Of a stretch of 64,000 nucleotides of DNA, positions 45,871 to 53,550 are shown piece by piece. The stretch covers positions 1 to 64,000 of the forward strand of contig NZ_CP135030.1 of assembly GCF_039393905.1 (NCBI RefSeq). Reading direction: 5' to 3'. The position numbers and the translations under genes were made by a program. Positions within the stretch are counted from its first letter, which is position 1. Each line of letters opens with the position of its first letter. Under the pieces are notes generated by a model. That model worked only from the letters and a program-made list of their open reading frames with translations, made no database searches and had not been told where the DNA came from. The stretch comes from Buchnera aphidicola (Mindarus japonicus). GTDB lineage: Bacteria > Pseudomonadota > Gammaproteobacteria > Enterobacterales > Enterobacteriaceae.

Positions 45871-46356
45871 TTACTTTTCTTTTATAGCAATTAATGTTCT
45901 AAGAAGTTTACCCAAAGTTATTTCTTGCATGATGTTAATTATAAGAATTATGCTTTCTTTATATGTTGGCATAGCTGCAAGTTGATCGATTTTTGAAGAA
46001 GATAATGATTTAGATTTTAAGGCAGCTCCAATAATTTTAAAACCCTTATTTTCTATAGAAAATTTTTTGAAAATTCTAGCAGCACTTCCTGGATGTTCCA
46101 TAGAAAAAGCAATTAATATGGGACCTGATAATTTTTTTTTTAAACATTCAAATTGAGTTCCTTTAAATGCTAGTTTTAATAAATTATTTCGAACTATATT
46201 AAAAATAATTCCATTTTCTCTTGATTTTTTTCTAAGATAATTAATTTTATTTGCAATTATCCCCCTAGAATCTGCAATTATTGCTGATAATGCTAAATTT
46301 GCAGTTTTATGCATATTTTCAATAATTGTTTTTTTTTTCTGAAGGTTTAATCCCAT
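45871..46356 (-). CDS. rplJ: Ribosomal protein uL10
   Basis: Stalk base protein that carries the L7/L12 dimers, 161 residues (E. coli 165). It starts MGLNLQKKKTIIENM and shows ADSRGI and the RNNLLKLAFKGT region. The C-terminal L12-binding helix follows. In E. coli L10 represses its own leader. Here the 224 bases before rplJ include a complementary pair (AAATGAAC near 46491, GTTCATTT near 46551) that might be a leader fold, but I cannot establish it. Confidence 0.94.
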   Translation of the reverse strand: MGLNLQKKKTIIENMHKTANLALSAIIADSRGIIANKINYLRKKSRENGIIFNIVRNNLLKLAFKGTQFECLKKKLSGPILIAFSMEHPGSAARIFKKFSIENKGFKIIGAALKSKSLSSSKIDQLAAMPTYKESIILIINIMQEITLGKLLRTLIAIKEK

Positions 46357-46580
46357 TTATTTTTTACTCCTAGATTTTTAAGATAAAAATAATTCAATTT
46401 AGAGTTTTTTAAACCAAAAGGATGATAAGTATATTAGATTTTCAATATTTATATTTTTTAAATAATTTAAAGAATATAAAAAAATAATTTAAATGAACTA
46501 TTAAAATTAAATTAAAAAATATATTTTTTTGATAAAAAAATTTTAAGTTGGTTCATTTTATAAATTTTAATAATAAATTT

Positions 46581-47282
46581 TTAATCAATAATTTCTTTTA
46601 AACTGGATTGATCTATTACTATACTTCCACCCATAGAGCTTGATAAAGTAATTTTTTTAAAAAATTTTCCTTTAGATTGTCTTGGTTTTAATTTTTTTAT
46701 TGATTCTAAAAACTTAAATAAATTTTCTTTTATGCTGTTAGTAGAAAAATTTATTTTTCCAATAGCAGCGTGAATGATCCCATTTTTGTCATTACGAAAT
46801 CGTATTTGACCTTTTTTGGCGTTTTTTACTGCATTGAATATATCTTCTGTAATTGTTCCTGATTTCGGATTAGGCATCAATCCTTTAGGGCCTAAAATTG
46901 ATCCAATTGATGTTAATTTTTCCATACTTTCAGGAGAGGCGATTGCAATATCAAAATTCGCACCTTCCATTTTTATCTTTTGAATTAAACTATTTAAACC
47001 AAAAAAATCTGCTCCAGCTAATTTTGCTTGTTCAATATGAGTTCCTTGAGCGAATACAGCTACTTTAATTAATTTTCCAATACCATTTGGTAAAATAGTT
47101 GACCCTCGTACATTCTGATCTGATTTTTTAGGGTTTATACTTAAATTAACGGAAACATCCATCGTTTCTACAAATTTAACTGTTGATAATTTTTTTAATT
47201 TTTTAATAGCTACATCTACTTTAAGAATATTTTTTTTGTTAATTGTTTCCTTAATTTTTTTCATTCTTTTACTAATAAACAT
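46581..47282 (-). CDS. rplA: Ribosomal protein uL1
   Basis: L1-stalk protein, 233 residues (E. coli 234). It shows KFVETMDVSVNL, KKSDQNVRGSTILPNG, LGPKGLMPNPKSGTIT and VKNAKKGQIRFRNDKNGIIH. It lies seven bases after rplK, as a two-gene transcription unit with it. In E. coli L1 represses this unit by binding the rplK leader. Confidence 0.96.
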   Translation of the reverse strand: MFISKRMKKIKETINKKNILKVDVAIKKLKKLSTVKFVETMDVSVNLSINPKKSDQNVRGSTILPNGIGKLIKVAVFAQGTHIEQAKLAGADFFGLNSLIQKIKMEGANFDIAIASPESMEKLTSIGSILGPKGLMPNPKSGTITEDIFNAVKNAKKGQIRFRNDKNGIIHAAIGKINFSTNSIKENLFKFLESIKKLKPRQSKGKFFKKITLSSSMGGSIVIDQSSLKEIID

Positions 47283-47289
47283 GTATTAC

Positions 47290-47718
47290 TTACTCCGTAA
47301 TTACTAAACCCATTGATTTTGCTGTACCTTCAATTGATTTACTCATTTTATCAATATTAGAGCCGGTCATATCTTTTTTCTTAATCTTCGCAATTTCTTG
47401 AATTTGTAGTTTACTAATATTTCCAACCGTTTCAGTTTTTGTTTTTCCTGATCCCAATTTGATTCCAGAAAATTTTTTTAATAATACAGAAGCGGGCGGT
47501 GTTTTAGTAATGAAAGTAAAAGATCGATCCGAGTATACTGTTACAATGACGGGAATTGGAGTTCCTTTTTCTAAGTTGCTTGTTTTCTCATTAAATAATT
47601 TACAAAATTCCATAATATTGACTCCTTTTTGACCTAAAGCAGGCCCAATTGGAGGACTTGGAGTAGCCGTTCCTGCGGATACTTGTAATTTTATGTATGA
47701 TTGAATTTTTTTTGCCAT
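47290..47718 (-). CDS. rplK: Ribosomal protein uL11
   Basis: GTPase-centre protein that binds 23S helices 43/44, 142 residues as in E. coli. It starts MAKKIQSYIKLQVSAGTATPSPPIGPALGQKG. The C-terminal RNA-binding domain contains SNIDKMSKSIEGTAKSMGL. It is 68 bases downstream of nusG and followed by rplA. Confidence 0.97.
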   Translation of the reverse strand: MAKKIQSYIKLQVSAGTATPSPPIGPALGQKGVNIMEFCKLFNEKTSNLEKGTPIPVIVTVYSDRSFTFITKTPPASVLLKKFSGIKLGSGKTKTETVGNISKLQIQEIAKIKKKDMTGSNIDKMSKSIEGTAKSMGLVITE

Positions 47719-47786
47719 CTTTGATTTTCTCTAGTTAATAAAATATTTATATTTTATTAAAAAATAACTGCAATATCTTATTAAGA

Positions 47787-48326
47787 TTAATTTTTTTCAA
47801 CTTGTGAAAAATCTAATTCTACTGGGGTAGCTCTTCCAAAAATTGATACCGATACTTTTAATCTATTTTTTTCATAATCTACTGTTTCAACCACTCCATT
47901 AAAATCTGAAAATGGTCCGTTTTTAACTCTTACTATTTCTCCAGGATCAAAAATAGTTTTAGGACGAGGTTTATTTTCAACTTTTTTTACTTTATCAATT
48001 ATGATTTTTACTTCTTTATCACTAATAGGAGAAGGTTTTTCAGAAGTTCCTCCTACAAATCCCATGACTTTAGGAACATTCTTTATTAAATGCCAACTTA
48101 AACTAGTCATATTCATATGAATAAGTATGTATCCAGGAAAGAATTTATATTCGCTTTTTTTTCTTTTTCCTTTTTTTATTTCAACAACTTCTTCTGAAGG
48201 AACCATGATTTCATCGAATAAATCATTCATTTTTTTTAATTCAATGTGTTCTTTAATAGAGTTTACAACTTTACTTTCAAATCCTGAAAATGTTTGTAAC
48301 ACATACCATTTTTTCTTGTTATCCAT
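47787..48326 (-). CDS. nusG: Transcription elongation/antitermination factor NusG
   Basis: Binds RNA polymerase to suppress pausing and couples it to ribosomes. The 179-residue protein has the NGN domain (KKWYVLQTFSGFESKV, FPGYILIHM) and the KOW domain (GEIVRVKNGPFSDFNGVVETV). E. coli NusG is 181 residues. Only one base separates its ATG from the secE stop, so the two genes are cotranscribed. Confidence 0.96.
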   Translation of the reverse strand: MDNKKKWYVLQTFSGFESKVVNSIKEHIELKKMNDLFDEIMVPSEEVVEIKKGKRKKSEYKFFPGYILIHMNMTSLSWHLIKNVPKVMGFVGGTSEKPSPISDKEVKIIIDKVKKVENKPRPKTIFDPGEIVRVKNGPFSDFNGVVETVDYEKNRLKVSVSIFGRATPVELDFSQVEKN

Positions 48327-48327
48327 T

Positions 48328-48710
48328 TTATATTCTCATTTTTGTAATTATTGAAATTATATAAAATAAGATATTATCTAACCCCCATATTATAATAGAT
48401 GTTAAAAAAGTTACCAATACTATAACAAGAGTTGTGTAGAAGGCTTCTTTTTTTGTTGGTTTAACGATTTTTCTTATTTCTATTGTAGCTTCTTTTATTA
48501 AAAAAGATAATTTTTTTCCTCTTTCTGAAGATTGAATTAATATAATTGTTATTATTATTAAAAGAAAAATATTTATCTCGTATTTAGGTAAAAAATTTTT
48601 TTTAAGAAATAAATTATTTAAAATTAATAGGAATGACGAAATCAATATTGTAATACATTTTATGTATTCTGTAATATTTTTTTTTTTTTAATCCGTTTAG
48701 CTTGTTTCAT
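48328..48710 (-). CDS. secE: Preprotein translocase subunit SecE, frameshifted at a poly(A) tract
   Basis: SecYEG channel subunit. The conserved C-terminal part (EIRKIVKPTKKEAFYTTLVIV, then SIIIWGLDNIL) is open up to 48645, where only a TTG inside the first membrane helix could start. An ATG at 48710 begins MKQAKRIKKKK and runs into 13 consecutive A (48677-48689), then stops at 48660. Reading that run as 14 (or 11) A joins the frames into one protein of 127 residues, exactly the E. coli length. A complete first helix (about IKCITILISSFLLILNNLF) is restored. So the gene appears intact except for one base in a homopolymer. The alternatives are slippage rescue, a TTG-started shorter protein, or sequencing error. 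Confidence 0.85.
48677..48689 (-). other. Poly(A)13 frameshift site in secE
   Basis: Thirteen A on the coding strand follow codons for M-K-Q-A-K-R-I. With 13 A the frame gives a 16-residue peptide ending at 48660. With 14 A it enters the SecE frame as K-K-K-K-N-I-T-E-Y. It is the second such site in the window, in an essential gene. Confidence 0.85.
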
Positions 48711-48983
48711 AAAACATCTCAAAAAAGTTTTTTTAATATATTAAAAAGTTAAATTAAGTTATGGATAATTAATTTGAATATAAATTTTTAATTTAGTTTT
48801 TTATAAAATTTAATATTTTATTATTTATTTTTTTGAATAATTTGAATAAAAAACATTTTTTTATAAGATTTAGTAGTAATTCAAAAGGTATGTTTTCTAA
48901 CAGTATTTTTTAGGACGCATAAGAAATGAATATCAGAAATATTTTTTTGAATTTATATTGTTTATAAATAAGAATATTGCTTT
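48711..48983. other. Spacer where tufB lies in E. coli
   Basis: These 273 bases separate the thrT tRNA from secE. In E. coli the order is thrU-tyrU-glyT-thrT-tufB-secE. No tuf-like coding sequence or remnant is recognisable here, only AT-rich DNA. TTGAGATG just before 48710 is the likely ribosome-binding region of the full secE. Confidence 0.6.
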
Positions 48984-49056
48984 TGCTGATACCCAGGATT
49001 GAACTGGGGACCTCGCCCTTACCAAGGGCGCGCTCTACCAACTGAGCCATACCAGC
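48984..49056 (-). tRNA. thrT: tRNA-Thr (GGT)
   Basis: 73-nt cloverleaf. Acceptor GCTGGTA/TATCAGC has one G-T pair; the anticodon loop CTTGGTA gives anticodon GGT. The T arm is CCCAG-TTCAATC-CTGGG. It is the last of the four-tRNA cluster (minus strand), corresponding to E. coli thrT. CCA is not encoded (TTTT on the plus strand next to the discriminator). Confidence 0.97.
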
Positions 49057-49062
49057 TTTTTT

Positions 49063-49137
49063 TGGAGCGGACATCGGGAATCGAACCCGAATCTTCAGCT
49101 TGGAAGGCTGAGGTAATAACCTTTATACCATGTCCGC
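49063..49137 (-). tRNA. glyT: tRNA-Gly (TCC), CCA encoded
   Basis: 75 nt including an encoded 3' CCA. Acceptor GCGGACA/TGTCCGC, discriminator T, anticodon loop CTTCCAA with anticodon TCC, T arm CGGG-TTCGATT-CCCG. It corresponds to E. coli glyT. It is six bases from thrT and is the only one of the five tRNAs here with a genomic CCA. Confidence 0.97.
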
Positions 49138-49190
49138 TTTTAAAAGTTTTGTATTTATATGCTTTATAAAAATAAAAATTTAATATTTTT

Positions 49191-49272
49191 TGGTGGGAGA
49201 AGGATTCGAACCTTCGAAGTCGATGACGGCAGATTTACAGTCTGCTCCCTTTAACCGCTCGGGAATCCCACC
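49191..49272 (-). tRNA. tyrU: tRNA-Tyr (GTA)
   Basis: 82-nt class II tRNA with a long variable arm (CCGTCATCGACTTCGAAGG region). Acceptor GGTGGGA/TCCCACC, anticodon loop CTGTAAA with anticodon GTA. It is nearly identical to E. coli tyrU. CCA is not encoded. Confidence 0.97.
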
Positions 49273-49291
49273 TAATAACATTTGCATTTGA

Positions 49292-49364
<73 letters not shown>

Positions 49365-49389
49365 TAACATAATTAATGTATAATATACT

Positions 49390-49418
49390 ATAATACGTAT
49401 AGAACTGTTCTTATGCAA
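49390..49418 (-). promoter_or_regulatory. Sigma-70-type promoter of the thrU-tyrU-glyT-thrT cluster
   Basis: On the minus strand TTGCAT (49413-49418) and TATTAT (49390-49395) are separated by exactly 17 bases. The -10 lies 25 bases before the thrU 5' end. The position and spacing fit a tRNA operon promoter, and no better candidate is nearby. Confidence 0.6.
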
Positions 49419-50070
49419 TAAAAAAATTTAAATTTATTGATAATTTTAAATTATCTTGTTTTTTTTTTAAAATTTAAATTAATTTAAATTTAAAAACATA
49501 TTTTTTATTTATTTTTAAATTAATAAATTTTATACTTAGTAAGTAAATTACATTTATTTTTTTAAAAAAAATTTTTATTTTTTAAAGCTTTAAAAATAAA
49601 ATTCATAAAAAAATCCGTATTTTTTATATAACGCTATTTTTTTATTTTTTTTGTGCAACATAGAATATTTTTTAAAAATATTGTTAAGATTAATTATGCA
49701 ATAAATATTGTGAATTTTTAACAAAAAATTTTTAGATTTTAAATATTTCAAAAATTAGTAATGTTAATAAAATAAATACATTAATATTTTTTTTAAATTA
49801 AAAAAAAGAATTTAACAGAGAATTTTTTTTTAATTTCGAATCTTTTTTTTAAAATTTGCATGAATATTTAACACCTAAATTTTTTTGTTTTAATTTTTAT
49901 AGTATTAATGTGATTAATAATCACCTTACTACATTTATTTACTTTTTAAATTATTAAATACATGTTCTATGTTAGTAAAAAATATATTTATTTAATAAAA
50001 TACAAATTTTAAATAATTAAGTGTACAATATTTTGTACATATAAAAATAAAAATTTTTTGAGAAACAATT
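49419..50070. other. Long non-coding AT-rich region upstream of metF
   Basis: About 650 bases without a supportable gene on either strand. In E. coli murB-birA-coaA precede thrU, so this may be the scar of lost genes. It is close to pure A/T with many homopolymers and no recognisable protein remnant. A GTGTACAATATTTTGTACAT sequence near 50021-50040 contains the inverted pair TGTACAA...TTGTACA and sits about 30 bases before metF. Confidence 0.5.
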
Positions 50071-50958
50071 ATGAATAATTTAAATTTATATCAAAAAGAT
50101 TTCTTTTTTGAAAAATTTTCAAAAATAGGAGAAGAAATTCAAATTTCTTTTGAATTTTTTCCTTCTAAAGATAATTTTTTGGAAAAAAAATTATGGAATA
50201 CTATTAAAAAGTTAAAACTGTTTAAACCAAGTTTTTTTTCTGTTACACATGGTGCAAATAGTGGCAATGAAAATTTAACCTATTCTTTAGTAAAAAAAAT
50301 AAAAGAAACTACTAAAATTAATACTGCACCTCATCTTACGTGTTCAGATTTCACTAAAACTGAACTAAGAAATATTGCTAGAAAATATTGGGATAATGAT
50401 ATTTTTCAGGTTGTGGCATTAAGAGGTGATGAATTAGAAAATGGTAGTAAATCTAAAATGAATGCTCTTGATTTAGTATGTTTATTAAAAGAAGTAGCAG
50501 ATTTTGATATTTCAGTTGCAGCTTATCCTGAAGTTCATCCAAAAGCTAAAAGTGCTTATTTAGACATTATAAATTTAAAAAACAAATTAGACGCTGGGGC
50601 TAATAGGGCTATTACCCAGTTTTTTTTTAAAATAGATCATTATTTACATTTTAGAGATAAATGTTCTTCTATGGGTATCAAAAAAGATATAGTTCCGGGA
50701 ATATTACCTATTTATAATTTTGATCAATTACTTCGTTTTGCTAAATTAGGAAAAGTATCTATACCTAAAGGAATAAAAAATACTTTTAAAAATTTTAAGA
50801 ATGATATAGACATTTGTAAAATTATAGGTTCAAATATAATGTTAGAAATGATTTATATATTATTTCGAGAAGGTGTTAGACATTTTCATTTTTATACTTT
50901 AAATCGATTAGAAATTGTTTATTTCATTTGTTGCATATTAAATCAAATATCTTTTTAA
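50071..50958 (+). CDS. metF: 5,10-methylenetetrahydrofolate reductase MetF
   Basis: FAD enzyme that makes the 5-methyl-THF used by MetE (26474). The 295-residue barrel shows SFEFFPSKDN, FSVTHGANSG, APHLTCSD and VALRGD. YPEVHPKAKSAYLD, DAGANRAITQFFF and the C-terminal HFYTLNR match E. coli MetF nearly block for block (296 residues). The ATG at 50071 follows TTGAGAAAC. No MetJ-type AGACGTCT repeats are visible upstream. Confidence 0.97.
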   Translation: MNNLNLYQKDFFFEKFSKIGEEIQISFEFFPSKDNFLEKKLWNTIKKLKLFKPSFFSVTHGANSGNENLTYSLVKKIKETTKINTAPHLTCSDFTKTELRNIARKYWDNDIFQVVALRGDELENGSKSKMNALDLVCLLKEVADFDISVAAYPEVHPKAKSAYLDIINLKNKLDAGANRAITQFFFKIDHYLHFRDKCSSMGIKKDIVPGILPIYNFDQLLRFAKLGKVSIPKGIKNTFKNFKNDIDICKIIGSNIMLEMIYILFREGVRHFHFYTLNRLEIVYFICCILNQISF

Positions 50959-51452
50959 AAATTCTAACATTAATTTTTGATTTAATATAAATTAAAAAAA
51001 ATTTTTTAAATAATTAATTACATGTTTAAGTGCTAGTAAATTAATTAATAACTTTTAATTAGTTATTTAGCTAATAGTTAATTAAATAGTTCTTTTATTT
51101 TTTATAAACTCCCATAAATATTAGTTAGCCTAGTATTTTTTAAAAAAATTTTTAGTAAAAATATTATTATTTAAAAAAAAATTGATTTTTACTAAAAATA
51201 TTTTTTCTAAAAAAATATATATTGAATCTTATAACTTAATTTTTTTTGATTAATTTATTTTAGTTAAAATTTTTAAATTAATTAAATATAAAAGTCTTAA
51301 TTTATATAAATAAATATTTATTTTTTTAATAAATCGAAAGAATTACTAAGATTATTAATATTAAAAATTAAATATTTTAAAAATATTTAGTTTTTTTTGG
51401 GAATTTTTAAATTTTTTTTTTATTTTTTAAATAAAACGTTGAGTTATTAAAA
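50959..51452. other. Non-coding gap before argB; argC and argE not present
   Basis: These 494 bases lie between metF and argB. In related Buchnera, as I recall, argE and argC sit here. No frame on either strand resembles them, and only AT-rich sequence remains. Short direct and inverted AT repeats are abundant but not distinctive. Confidence 0.5.
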
Positions 51453-52235
51453 ATGAGTAAAATTCCTTTAGTAATAAAGTTAGGCGGTTTGCTTTTAGAT
51501 AGTGATGCTGCCATGAAGCGTTTATTTAAAATTTTTGTGTCGTACCAAAATTTGTATGACAGAAAAATAATAATCGTACATGGAGGAGGAGGAAGTATAG
51601 ATAATTTAATGAAAAAATTATCACTTCCTATAAAAAAGAAAAAAGGATTAAGAATTACTCCAATTGAACATATTAAAATTATAGTTGGAGTAGTAAGTGG
51701 TACAGTTAATAAAATGTTATTAGCTTGGGCTAAAAAATATAACATTAATGCTATAGGATTGTGTCTAACAGATGGAAATAGTACGAGTGTAACTCAATTA
51801 AATTCTTCTCTTGGATACGTTGGTACAGCTAAACCTCAATCTTCTAAATTTTTAAAACTTATTTTAACTCAAGGAATTATTCCGATTATTAGTTCTGTAG
51901 GTATTACTGAAGATGGAATTTTAATGAATGTTAATTCTGATGTTGCTGCTACAGCAATATCTTTAGTTTTAGATGCAGATTTAATATTACTTTCAGATAT
52001 AAGCTCAATTTTAGATGGTAAAGGAAAACCGATTTCTAAAATTAATACTAATTTAGCAAATAAATTAATTGATAGAGGAATTATTACCGATGGAATGATT
52101 GTTAAAGTTCATGCTGCTTTAGAAGCAGCTAAAACTTTAAATAAAGTAGTAGATATAGCAAGTTGGCAGAATGAAGACGAGTTGCAATTATTATTTCAAG
52201 GCAAATCAATAGGTACTCAAGTATTGCCACATTGA
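51453..52235 (+). CDS. argB: Acetylglutamate kinase ArgB
   Basis: Phosphorylates N-acetylglutamate, the second step of arginine synthesis. The 260-residue protein shows VIKLGGLLLDS and VHGGGGSIDNLMKKL (glycine-rich phosphate loop). NVNSDVAATAISLVLDADLILLSDI and GGM-like ITDGMIVKVHAALEA follow. It starts a close argB-argG-argH series (18 and 64 bases apart). The next enzyme, ArgC, is not encoded beside it. Confidence 0.95.
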   Translation: MSKIPLVIKLGGLLLDSDAAMKRLFKIFVSYQNLYDRKIIIVHGGGGSIDNLMKKLSLPIKKKKGLRITPIEHIKIIVGVVSGTVNKMLLAWAKKYNINAIGLCLTDGNSTSVTQLNSSLGYVGTAKPQSSKFLKLILTQGIIPIISSVGITEDGILMNVNSDVAATAISLVLDADLILLSDISSILDGKGKPISKINTNLANKLIDRGIITDGMIVKVHAALEAAKTLNKVVDIASWQNEDELQLLFQGKSIGTQVLPH

Positions 52236-52253
52236 TAATTAAGGAATTAAATT

Positions 52254-53486
52254 ATGAATATAAAAACAGTTAAAAAAGTTATTTTAGCTTATTCAGGAGG
52301 TGTAGATACTTCAGCAATTATTCCTTGGATAATTGAAAATTACGGATATGAAGTAATAGCTTTTGTAGCAGATGTAGGACAATCCTCTAAAGATTTAATA
52401 GATATAGAAAAAAAAGCAATACAGTCTGGAGCAACTCAATGTTATATATGTGATCTTAAAAAAGAATTTGTGGAAAAGTACATTTATCCTATAGTAAGAA
52501 TAGGAGCTTTATACGAATGGAATTATTTATTAGGCACAGCAATGGCACGTCCTATTATAGCAAAAGCTCAAATTGATCTTGCTATTAAGTTAAAAGCATT
52601 TGCTGTATGTCACGGAGCCACAGGAAAAGGAAATGATCAAGTAAGATTTGAAATGGCTTATGCAGCTTTAGCACCGCATTTAAAAGTAATAGCTCCCTGG
52701 AGAGAATGGAATTTTAAATCTCGAGAAGAATTGTTAATTTATTTACAAAAAAGAAATATTCCTATTGCTGCAACCATTAAGAAAATTTATAGTCGAGATG
52801 AAAACATATGGCATATTTCTACAGAAGGAGGGGATTTAGAATGTCCATGGAATGCAGCTAAAGAAGATTGTTGGATGTGGACAACTAATCCTAAATTAGC
52901 TCCAGAAATTCCTGAAAAAGTTTTTATTAAAATAAAAGAAGGGAACATACATTCAGTCAATAAATATGAATTAAAACCATTAGAATGTTTGAAAATATTA
53001 AATAAAATAGCATCCCGTCATGGTATTGGTCGCGTTGATATGGTTGAAAATAGATTAGTGGGTATTAAGTCAAGAGGTTGTTATGAAACACCAGGGGGAA
53101 CTTTAATGATGAGTGCTGTAAGAGCTATTGAAGAGCTAGTGTTAGATAAAAATGCTTTTCAATGGAAACAAAAACTTTCATTAGAAATGGCTTCAGTAGT
53201 ATATGAAGGTCGTTGGTTTACTCCTATTAGAAAATCTTTAGAAGCAGCAGGTGATATTTTGTCAAAAGATATAACAGGAGAGGTAGTATTAGAATTATAT
53301 AAAGGAACATCAAGGGTAATACAAAAAAGATCAATTAATTCCTTATATTCTAAAGAATATGCGACTTTTGGAAAAGAGGAAGTATACGATCAATCAGATG
53401 CAAAAGGATTTATAAATTTGTTTTCCTTATCTTCAAGAATAAAATCAATGAATAAAAATTCTATCAATAAAAAATTTTCAAATTAA
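52254..53486 (+). CDS. argG: Argininosuccinate synthase ArgG (type I)
   Basis: Joins citrulline and aspartate with ATP. The 410-residue protein has the PP-loop YSGGVDTSA at residues 13-21. VADVGQ, HGATGKGNDQVRFE and EGGDLECPW follow. It belongs to the roughly 400-residue type common in bacteria such as Vibrio, not the 447-residue E. coli form. The placement between argB and argH fits an argCBGH-type cluster that predates the E. coli arrangement. Confidence 0.95.
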   Translation: MNIKTVKKVILAYSGGVDTSAIIPWIIENYGYEVIAFVADVGQSSKDLIDIEKKAIQSGATQCYICDLKKEFVEKYIYPIVRIGALYEWNYLLGTAMARPIIAKAQIDLAIKLKAFAVCHGATGKGNDQVRFEMAYAALAPHLKVIAPWREWNFKSREELLIYLQKRNIPIAATIKKIYSRDENIWHISTEGGDLECPWNAAKEDCWMWTTNPKLAPEIPEKVFIKIKEGNIHSVNKYELKPLECLKILNKIASRHGIGRVDMVENRLVGIKSRGCYETPGGTLMMSAVRAIEELVLDKNAFQWKQKLSLEMASVVYEGRWFTPIRKSLEAAGDILSKDITGEVVLELYKGTSRVIQKRSINSLYSKEYATFGKEEVYDQSDAKGFINLFSLSSRIKSMNKNSINKKFSN

Positions 53487-53550
53487 AATAATTTAGTCAA
53501 AAAAAAATTTTAAAGCAATTAAAAACTTTTCTATTGAACAAGGTAATATT

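Noticed and set aside
48328..48645. SecE starting at the TTG at 48645
   Set aside because: This start cuts into the first membrane helix, whereas joining across the A-run gives exactly the family length; kept only as an alternative.
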